From positions 1 through 32,930 of the forward strand of contig CAIOTJ010000182.1 of assembly GCA_903861195.1 (NCBI GenBank): a DNA stretch of 32,930 bases. The letters run 5' to 3'. This stretch comes from an uncultured Planctomycetaceae bacterium. GTDB lineage: Bacteria; Planctomycetota; Planctomycetia; Planctomycetales; Planctomycetaceae. The notes beneath the pieces were generated by a model. That model was given only the letters and a program-made list of their open reading frames with translations, made no database searches and was not told where the DNA came from. Shown here piece by piece: positions 27,498 to 32,930 of this stretch. Made by a program: the position numbers and the translations under genes. The stretch's first letter is position 1; every line of letters starts with the position of its first letter.

Positions 27498-28463
27498 ATG
27501 GATTCACCCCGCATGAAACCTCCGCGCTCCCCGCGACGCATCGCCTCCCTCGTGCCCGGCGTCACCGAACTGCTCTGCCTGCTCGGTCTGGAAGAGCAGT
27601 TGGTGGCCATTAGTCATGAATGCGATTTTCCCCCCGGCATCCAGCAGCTCCCCCGCGTCACCCGGTCCCTGCTCGACCCCCCCCTCTCCAGCCAGCAGAT
27701 CGATCAGGCGGTCCGCGAGCAGGCGGCCGCCGACGGCTCCACCCTCGCCCTCGATCTGCCCCGCCTGCAGTCGCTCGCGCCAGACCTCATGATCACCCAG
27801 TCCCTGTGTGACGTCTGCGCCGTGGGGGCCCGCGACCTGCAGGCAATTCTCCGGGATCTCCCCGGGCCCCCTCAGCTCCTCGCCATTCATCCCCAGTCCC
27901 TCGACGACCTGCTCGCGGCCTTCCTCGAAGTGGCCCGGGCGACCGACACCCTCCCCCTGGCCCAGCGCCTGGTGGCCGGTTGGCAGGCCCGCTGTGCGGC
28001 GGTTCGCTCACGCTCGGCCCAACGGGACCATTCTCCGCGAACCCTCATCCTCGAATGGGTCGATCCGCCGTTCAACGCCGGCCACTGGACTCCCCAGCTC
28101 GTCGACTGGGCGGGGGGGCACAGTGTGTCGGGAATTGCCGGACAACCCTCCCGACCCCTCGATTGGACCGAGATCACCCAGGCCGACCCCGAAGTGCTGG
28201 TGGTCGCCTGTTGCGGATTCGATCTCGCCCGCAGCCGGCAGGAATTGCCGCTGCTCCGCCAGGCCCCCGGCTTTACCGACTGGAGCTGTACCCGGCGGGG
28301 TGAATTGTACCTGATGGACGGCAATGCCTCGTTCAGCCGGTCCGGCCCCCGCCTCATCGACGGACTGGAAGTCCTCGCCCACACCCTGCATCCCACCTGG
28401 CACCCCGCCCCCCCAGGGGCCTCCCTGGTCGAGCGGTTCCCCGCGGCGGACGAACCCCCCTGA
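27498..28463 (+). CDS. BtuF-like (cobalamin-binding) periplasmic-binding-fold protein
   Basis: 321 residues from ATG 27498; ATG 27513 is an alternative start giving MKPPRSPRRIASL. It matches the PF01497/COG0614 type of substrate-binding protein: RIASLVPGVTELLCLLGLEE at the N-terminus, LVAISHECDFPPGIQ, MITQSLCDVCAV, and LEWVDPPFNAGHWTPQLVDW with AGG following, a segment typical of the 'cobalamin-binding protein' subgroup. No signal peptide or lipobox is visible, so unlike classical BtuF it appears cytoplasmic. No BtuC/BtuD genes are near. Ligand (corrinoid or other metal chelate) is therefore unproven. It diverges from dnaG and converges on the HAD gene. Confidence 0.85.
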   Translation: MDSPRMKPPRSPRRIASLVPGVTELLCLLGLEEQLVAISHECDFPPGIQQLPRVTRSLLDPPLSSQQIDQAVREQAAADGSTLALDLPRLQSLAPDLMITQSLCDVCAVGARDLQAILRDLPGPPQLLAIHPQSLDDLLAAFLEVARATDTLPLAQRLVAGWQARCAAVRSRSAQRDHSPRTLILEWVDPPFNAGHWTPQLVDWAGGHSVSGIAGQPSRPLDWTEITQADPEVLVVACCGFDLARSRQELPLLRQAPGFTDWSCTRRGELYLMDGNASFSRSGPRLIDGLEVLAHTLHPTWHPAPPGASLVERFPAADEPP

Positions 28464-28482
28464 GGTCCCCCCGCCCGACCCT

Positions 28483-28508
28483 CCAGCGGTCGTGGCCAGC
28501 GGTCGTGG
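28483..28508. repeat. 13-bp tandem duplication
   Basis: Two perfect adjacent copies of CCAGCGGTCGTGG (28483-28495 and 28496-28508) followed by a further CC, in the 57-base gap between the convergent BtuF-like and HAD genes. Most likely a simple replication slippage product. Confidence 0.9.
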
Positions 28509-28520
28509 CCAATGCCGCGC

Positions 28521-29186
28521 TCAACCCAACAGCGGCAGCGCGTCGGTCGTCGCAATCAGGTGCGTCGGGGCGTGGACGGCCAGGTGGTCGAGGGGATGCA
28601 GTCCCCACCCCACGGCACCACTGCTGACCCCCGCCTTCCGCGCCGCCAGCACATCCCGCGTCTCATCCCCGATGTAGACCACCCGCGCAGGATCCGCCCC
28701 CCGCTCTTTCAGCAGCCGCCGCAACGCCCGCCCCTTGCCGCTCAGTCGGGGGGCCGACTGAATCACTTCAAACATCTCCTCAATCCCCCGGCTCCGCAGG
28801 CAGCAGCGGATGTTGTCGACCGTGTTGGACGACAGAATCCCGTGGCGCACCCCCGCCTGCTGCAGCGTCTGCAGCGCCTCGGGAATTCCCGGGAAGAGTT
28901 CCACCTCAGACATGTAGGCGGCCATGCCCCGCTGCCAGTCGCGCACCAGGCCGGCGATGTGCCAGAGCCGAATCCGATGCTGCCTCAGAAACTCCCGCGG
29001 CCCCATTCTTCGCACCGCCTGCGGATCGGTAATCGGCGTAAACCCCCGCCGGGCGGCGATCTCGTTGAACACCTGCAGACCCTGGGGCCAGGAATGAGCG
29101 AGCGTTCCATCAAAATCCCAGAGGAACAACTCATAACGCCGCGCACGGGACGATTCAGCCGAATTCAACACAGCATCGCCGGGCAT
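28521..29186 (-). CDS. HAD-superfamily hydrolase, phosphoglycolate phosphatase-like
   Basis: 221 residues. Motif I is LFLWDFDGTLAHS (about 20-32): the nucleophile and acid/base Asp are intact, while the usual 'LxDS' reads 'LAHS'. Motif II is HGILSSNT (Ser), motif III includes a Lys in SGKGRALRRLL, and motif IV is VVYIGDETRDVLAARKAG, with the Gly-Asp-x-x-x-Asp pattern. A small helical cap sits between I and II (about 35-105), as in class C1 HADs such as Gph. It should be a cytoplasmic phosphatase with an unidentified small phosphorylated substrate. The ATG at 29186 has no clear SD; a GTG five codons in is an alternative. Confidence 0.9.
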   Translation of the reverse strand: MPGDAVLNSAESSRARRYELFLWDFDGTLAHSWPQGLQVFNEIAARRGFTPITDPQAVRRMGPREFLRQHRIRLWHIAGLVRDWQRGMAAYMSEVELFPGIPEALQTLQQAGVRHGILSSNTVDNIRCCLRSRGIEEMFEVIQSAPRLSGKGRALRRLLKERGADPARVVYIGDETRDVLAARKAGVSSGAVGWGLHPLDHLAVHAPTHLIATTDALPLLG

Positions 29187-29338
29187 GCGGGAGACGGAAT
29201 GGCAGGACCAGAAAAAAGCGGCACCCCCCCAGGACGCGGGCCGGGGGACCAGGCACCCCGGTCTCTGATGACCGGGGCCTCGGGAACAGGGCTCGGCACG
29301 CGGTCGCCGAGACCGCGCGCCCCTCCCGCCCCATTGGC

Positions 29339-31018
29339 TCAGTTGCCCCGGTCCATGCGCCGGGCCGCTTCGGCTCCCGCCAGCCGCAAAAACGCCTCGT
29401 CGAACTGGATCCGGAACCGCATTCCATCAGTCACCGGCAAGACCTCCATCCGCAGTGCGTCCCCCCCCTTGCCAAACGCCCGCCGGGCCCGCCCCGCAAA
29501 TCCCTCCGATTGCTGCGGGTCAAACATCTCGCTGAAGCTCGCGAAGTTCATCACCATCTGCATCGGCACCGCCGCAGCCGTCTCGCTCCGCGGTTCGGCC
29601 GCCTTGTCCATCGCCTTCTTCAGGTCCCCCGGAGCCTTCTCCGCCCCCACCGCGAACCACAGCACCGACTTGTCGACCGCCAGGTAGATCGACGGAGGAC
29701 CGCCAAACAGCCGTTCCCGTCCACTCCCCTGACCAGCCGGCTCAATCCGGTGAATGTCCACCCCGTTGTGCGTCGAGCTGTTCAGCCGCACGTCCGCAAT
29801 TCCCGGCCGCCCCTTCAGTCGCCCCAGCACATCCAGCAGGGCGTTCGACAACGTTCCCGTGTCCTCCATCTTCATCCCCCCCACCAGACTGAACGGACCG
29901 GGAGCCGTCCCCACCATCTGCATCAAGAGGTCGGCATGCCCTTCCGCCACCGTGCCATCCAGCACCGAGAACAACTGCCGGATCGGGTGATTCTCATCCT
30001 CGACATTCGCGTCGTCCGCCGCCATCCGCTTGAACATCTCTTTCTGGGCCACCCCCAGCATCGTCCGCATCGACTTGCGGCTCGGCTTGTCGAGCTTCCA
30101 AGACAGCGAGAGCGACATCGGGTTCGTTGTATTCACCAGGTTGCTGAACCGGCTGCGGGCCCCCTGGATCTCGGCGAAGTACGCCGCATACTCACTCCCC
30201 TGGTTCGCCGTAATCACCACCTCCAGCGCCGCCGCCTTCTCAACGGGAGACATCGTCCAGCCCACCAGAATCTCATTCCCCTGGTTCAGCAAGATCTCCA
30301 TCACCGCCAGCGTCCGCTCTCCCTCGGCCTTCCGCATCTCCCAGGCCGCCTCGGGTTCGTTGTCCCGGCGTTGCAGGCCATTCTCGGCCTGGGCCTTGAA
30401 GATGTTGTAGAACAGTTGCCGGGTCGCCGGCTCCAGGCTCTTCAGGCTCACCGCCGCCGACACGTCGTACGATGCCGAAAACCGCTTGGCGGTCGCGGCC
30501 GGATCGGGATATTCCAGGTTGACCGCCGAAGAATCATTCGAGACGAAGGCGTAGTTCCCCTGCATTTTCACATACAGGGTCTGCTGCCGGGCTTTGACTT
30601 CATACCGGTCCTCCCCCACCTTGGTGGTCGACACCGGGCCCAGCTCGGCAGTCTTCATCAGGTCGTCGATATTCTTCACGGGCACATACGCGACCGTGGT
30701 GGGGCTGAACCCGGTCAGGTACAGCATCACCCCCATCGACTGATTGCGGTTCAACCCCTTCAGGTCGTTCACCCGCGCCAGTTGTCCCCCCAGCGATTCC
30801 GCCAACTCGGGACGCCCGGCCGCCTCAAACGTGGTCGCCACCTGCCCCAGCAGGCGTTCGAAACTGGCCACATTCACAATCAGCAGGGGAGCCTGCGGAT
30901 CGACCTGGGCCAACGCCCGCGACTCCAGCCCGGGGGAGGTCAGCACCAACCCTGCCAGGCCAAGGTGGACGAATGTCAAGACAGACGCCGTCGTGCGGGA
31001 AAGCAAACGAGCCATCAT
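29339..31018 (-). CDS. Exported protein of unknown function, planctomycete type
   Basis: 559 residues from ATG 31018 (a second ATG is the next codon). The open frame reaches back to 31258, but a signal peptide starts exactly at MMARLLSRTT, with the hydrophobic core at 12-28 and likely cleavage ALA|Q after residue 37. The mature protein is soluble-looking, with no further membrane helix and no recognised catalytic motif. It begins PQAPLLIVNVASFERLLGQV and has GVMLYLTGFSPTTVAYVPV, YVKMQGNYAFVSNDSSAV and ILVGWTMSPVEKAAALEVVI. I believe this shape occurs widely in Planctomycetota as 'hypothetical protein', but I cannot name a domain. An AAAGAGA-like SD lies about eight bases upstream. No neighbour suggests a role. 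Confidence 0.85.
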   Translation of the reverse strand: MMARLLSRTTASVLTFVHLGLAGLVLTSPGLESRALAQVDPQAPLLIVNVASFERLLGQVATTFEAAGRPELAESLGGQLARVNDLKGLNRNQSMGVMLYLTGFSPTTVAYVPVKNIDDLMKTAELGPVSTTKVGEDRYEVKARQQTLYVKMQGNYAFVSNDSSAVNLEYPDPAATAKRFSASYDVSAAVSLKSLEPATRQLFYNIFKAQAENGLQRRDNEPEAAWEMRKAEGERTLAVMEILLNQGNEILVGWTMSPVEKAAALEVVITANQGSEYAAYFAEIQGARSRFSNLVNTTNPMSLSLSWKLDKPSRKSMRTMLGVAQKEMFKRMAADDANVEDENHPIRQLFSVLDGTVAEGHADLLMQMVGTAPGPFSLVGGMKMEDTGTLSNALLDVLGRLKGRPGIADVRLNSSTHNGVDIHRIEPAGQGSGRERLFGGPPSIYLAVDKSVLWFAVGAEKAPGDLKKAMDKAAEPRSETAAAVPMQMVMNFASFSEMFDPQQSEGFAGRARRAFGKGGDALRMEVLPVTDGMRFRIQFDEAFLRLAGAEAARRMDRGN

Positions 31019-31304
31019 GGCGGGTTCTCTTTGGTCCGAAGGAAATCGCAAAGCAGGCAGCGGCCTGTCTTCCGCAGAATCTACCCGCCCGAGGGGCGGT
31101 TGGTGTCGCGATCCCGGCTCACTCCGAAAGATTCCACGGAAGTGCGCCGGCCACCGGGGAACGGCTGTACCAAAAAAACACCGGGGAGCCCAGAGAAACC
31201 GCCTCTGGACTCCCCCGTCAGATCGCATGGCCTGTCCCGTGGCGGGACATCCCGTCACGGGGGCAGGGGAGGGCCGCTGCTGGACAGTGGCCAGTCATCC
31301 CCTG
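31019..31304. other. Intergenic region with GC-rich hairpins
   Basis: 286 bases between two minus-strand genes. A stem at 31231-31267 (CCTGTCCCGTG ... CACGGGGGCAGG, with imperfect pairing) encloses the perfect small stem GTCCCG-TGG-CGGGAC. It lies just after the stop of the Cys-rich gene and could end or stabilise its transcript. No U-run is present. No promoter was recognised. Confidence 0.35.
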
Positions 31305-31706
31305 TTATTCCCCGGCATGCGGGCACTTTTCGCCGTCCTCACACGCCTTATCGGCGTGGGGGCAGCTGGCCGCACCGCTGTCGGAGCAGGCCGACTTCTC
31401 CTGGCAGCAGCTGGCCGACTTGGCCGCCTTGCCGGCACAGCAGCCGCTGGCACAGCACTCTTTTCCGCAGCACTGTGCAGAACAGCACTCTTCCGTGCAG
31501 CCGGTGGTGCTGCAGGTTCCCGCCTGGCAGCAGGCGGCCTCTCCCGTGCAGCACGATCCGCCCGAAGAGCAGCACTGCGAATCCTTCGCACAGCAGGTGA
31601 GCCCCGCATTGGGCTGGGCGGTTCCCGCGCTGTTGGTCATCGTGTAGCCGACCCCCACGAGGGAGGCGAACGCCAATCCGAAACAGAACGTCTTGAAAGC
31701 CGACAT
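31305..31706 (-). CDS. Exported dicysteine-repeat, metallothionein-like protein
   Basis: 133 residues from ATG 31706 (GGAG nine bases upstream); a longer frame from 31739 has no SD and would bury the signal peptide. Residues 1-30 form a signal sequence (FGLAFASLVGVGYTM). The mature part holds 24 Cys in about 100 residues. Cys pairs sit at 38-39, 45-46, 52-53 and 59-60 (every seven residues), then Cys falls every five residues at 60, 65, 70, 75, 80, 85 and 90, with pairs at 74-75, 79-80, 84-85 and 89-90. A further pair is at 100-101, and two CPH motifs are at 115-117 and 128-130. This resembles a metal-chelating or heavily disulfide-bonded repeat protein. I know no named family for it. Metal binding outside the cytoplasm is an inference. 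Confidence 0.8.
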   Translation of the reverse strand: MSAFKTFCFGLAFASLVGVGYTMTNSAGTAQPNAGLTCCAKDSQCCSSGGSCCTGEAACCQAGTCSTTGCTEECCSAQCCGKECCASGCCAGKAAKSASCCQEKSACSDSGAASCPHADKACEDGEKCPHAGE

Positions 31707-31976
31707 GGAAACATCTCCGAAATGGTGTGGGATGAACAAAAGACAGGGCGGACGCTCCGCACCGGTCCACCGTGGGGGCGGGCGGGACGAGCCTCCGCGG
31801 AAGGGGGGGCCGCAGGACCGGCGTGAACGCTCAACGGCGAACAGTCCGGAAGTGGGCTGGCCTCCCCGCGATCAGGCGATCCGTCGATCGACGGAAGGCC
31901 GCGAGCAGTGGGGTTTCGCGCGGCACAGCCACGTCAAAACCAGAGAATTCCGTCAGAATTTCAACCCCGCTGGCTC
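31707..31976. other. Gap between the two Cys-rich genes
   Basis: 270 bases. The GGAG SD of the dicysteine gene is near its right boundary with the ATG. I saw no convincing promoter, terminator or small gene; the overlapping plus-strand frames are arginine/proline-rich shadows. Confidence 0.4.
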
Positions 31977-32459
31977 TCAACAGAGCCAGAGACACAGTTC
32001 CACATGCCGCGATCCCCCCTGACGGGAAATCGCCTGGAATGCATAGTGCAACGAACGCTCCGCAATTGACCCGCTCGAAAACCGGCGGGCTCCGTGCATT
32101 TCGGGACGCAGGCCTTCAGCCGATCCCTGGGTGCCGGGCGCCTCGACCGTTTTGGCGAGGGTGGCCGCCTTGGGGCAGCAGCAGAAATTGGCCGAGACCG
32201 GCAGGGGGGCTTCCGCGGGGCCATGCTGGGCACAGCACCGGCGCACGGCCGCCTTGGTCTCGCAGGCAGCGGCTGGGGTCAACCGGCAACACCATCCCGC
32301 CGGGGCCGCGAGTTGCACGGCCACCACCACCAGCAGAATGTGTTTCACTAGCCAACACATGGCACAGACCACCGTCCAGAAAGAAACCCAGCAGGAAACC
32401 CAGCAGGCACTCCAGCGACCCACCGGAGTGGACCGCACCAACTCCCCGGCACTCGACAT
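31977..32459 (-). CDS. Small Cys-rich membrane-anchored protein, unknown function
   Basis: 160 residues from ATG 32459, chosen because AAGGAGG stands seven bases before it on the minus strand. A Trp/Cys-rich hydrophobic region (17-52: SACWVSCWVSFWTVVCAMCW, then a helix VKHILLVVVAVQLAAPAG) predicts an uncleaved signal anchor or a long signal peptide. The rest has Cys clusters at 57-58, 66, 75-76, 93-95 and 156/160, 14 Cys in total, with a central CCAQHG and FCCCPK. The C-terminal third looks ordinary. An internal ATG (32360, MCWLVKHILL) would give a 127-residue form with a more normal signal peptide but no SD. It lies 270 bases before the dicysteine gene in the same direction. No family was recognised. 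Confidence 0.6.
   Translation of the reverse strand: MSSAGELVRSTPVGRWSACWVSCWVSFWTVVCAMCWLVKHILLVVVAVQLAAPAGWCCRLTPAAACETKAAVRRCCAQHGPAEAPLPVSANFCCCPKAATLAKTVEAPGTQGSAEGLRPEMHGARRFSSGSIAERSLHYAFQAISRQGGSRHVELCLWLC
32383..32406. repeat. 12-bp tandem duplication in Cys-rich gene
   Basis: Two perfect copies of GAAACCCAGCAG (32383-32394, 32395-32406) on the plus strand. In the minus-strand gene they encode the duplicated CWVS unit in SACWVSCWVSFW. A small in-frame slippage duplication. Confidence 0.85.
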
Positions 32460-32466
32460 AGGCCAG

Positions 32467-32473
32467 CCTCCTT
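32467..32473 (-). promoter_or_regulatory. Strong Shine-Dalgarno of Cys-rich membrane gene
   Basis: Minus-strand AAGGAGG seven bases before the ATG at 32459. It is the main support for that start over an upstream ATG at 32483 and the downstream ATG at 32360. Confidence 0.75.
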
Positions 32474-32668
32474 GCTGACACATTCATTCTACGTCAGATT
32501 TCGCCCGCGCACCAAGAGGATTTCCCCCGAGCCACTCCGTTCGCTGCCGCAAAGCCGCGAATCTCTCCCCCAACTCCCCCCATTTGCCGCCCCTCCCAAC
32601 CACCGCCCCTCCCAACCACCGTCCGCCCGGCCCAGCACCCCGTCCGTCCGCCCGTCCGCCCGTCCGTA

Positions 32669-32690
32669 GGGTAGGTTTTCCAACCTGCCC
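32669..32690 (+). repeat. Intergenic hairpin element
   Basis: GGGTAGGTT - TTCC - AACCTGCCC folds into a 9-bp stem with one G-U wobble and a TTCC tetraloop on the plus-strand transcript. It directly follows CGTCCGCC-type short repeats. Its form is that of a dispersed intergenic palindrome (REP/BIME-like); copy number cannot be judged here. Confidence 0.55.
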
Positions 32691-32930
32691 ACCAAAAACC
32701 GCCGACCAGCCAATCCCCCGGCTCCCCCCGCTCATCCCCCGGGCGACAGCCGACGTCGGTTGGCGATCGATAGCGTTCACGCACTCGATGCCACCACACG
32801 AACCCTTCCCGACGTGGACCTGGCCGTTCCACGAACCCGACGGGCAGGCCAACACCTCAACAATGTCTGTATCGTTGGGTGTTCTTTGTTGTTGTTTTTT
32901 CTCGACGGATTCTCGGTATCTTGATTCAGA

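Larger units (their letters stand above)
32460..32930. other. Non-coding right end with GC-rich tandem motif
   Basis: About 470 bases without a credible gene. The only long frame (32484-32855, minus) is Gly/Arg-rich and is driven by the repeats. 32580-32666 is a C-rich stretch with irregular CCTCCCAACCACCG and CGTCCGCC copies. The final 70 bases are T-rich (TTGTTGTTGTTTTTT near 32888-32902) and may hold a promoter for a gene beyond the window, but no clear hexamer pair was fixed. Confidence 0.5.

Noticed and set aside
29510-31600. 696-codon plus-strand open frame opposite the exported protein
   Set aside because: Arg/His/Pro-rich composition without motifs; the minus strand has a proper signal peptide and protein-like sequence.
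32484-32855. 123-codon minus-strand frame in the right intergenic region
   Set aside because: Gly/Arg-rich translation produced by C-rich short repeats and the hairpin, no SD and no recognisable fold.

Overview
The window is high-GC, gene-dense DNA with the character of a Planctomycetota chromosome. This placement is an inference from gene content: a type II secretion/type IV pilus-like cluster with fused PilM-PilN and PilO-PilP proteins, glycine-rich exported proteins, EF-hand proteins with signal peptides, a planctomycete-type exported protein of unknown function, weak Shine-Dalgarno sites and N-terminally variable starts. No rRNA, tRNA, IS element, phage gene or CRISPR array was seen.

Layout. 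1-2442 (+) is the 3' part of a TPR protein. It overlaps tail-to-tail with an exported four-EF-hand protein (2378-3466, -). A divergent intergenic region leads into a 15.5 kb plus-strand operon (about 3761-19229). This holds a giant secretin-N-domain protein (GspD-like), GspE, GspF, the pseudopilins GspG, H, I, J and K, a PilM/PilN (GspL-like) fusion and a PilO/PilP (GspM/GspC-like) fusion. From 19401 to 27154 a minus-strand block reads dnaG, rpoD, an ABC ATPase, an ABC exporter and an M24 peptidase. A convincing sigma70-type promoter lies upstream of dnaG. Then come a BtuF-like binding protein (+), a HAD phosphatase (-), an exported protein of unknown function (-) and two cysteine-rich small exported or membrane proteins (-). 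The last 470 bases have no credible gene but carry a hairpin and short GC-rich tandem repeats.

How the parts fit. The plus-strand operon encodes most of a type II secretion-like machine: ATPase (E), membrane platform (F), pseudopilus (G-K), cytoplasmic/inner-membrane assembly platform (PilM-N, PilO-P) and a periplasmic N-domain protein. No prepilin peptidase is present, and no protein with a secretin outer-membrane barrel, so both must come from elsewhere or be replaced. The D-, I-, J- and K-like proteins all carry long Gly-rich expansions. The neighbouring EF-hand protein begins with a similar Gly/Pro/Phe motif, and GspK has an EF-hand-like loop. Together these suggest a lineage-specific, calcium-linked, Gly-rich variant of the secretion apparatus. 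This is the most interesting system in the window, followed by the strikingly periodic dicysteine protein at 31305-31706.
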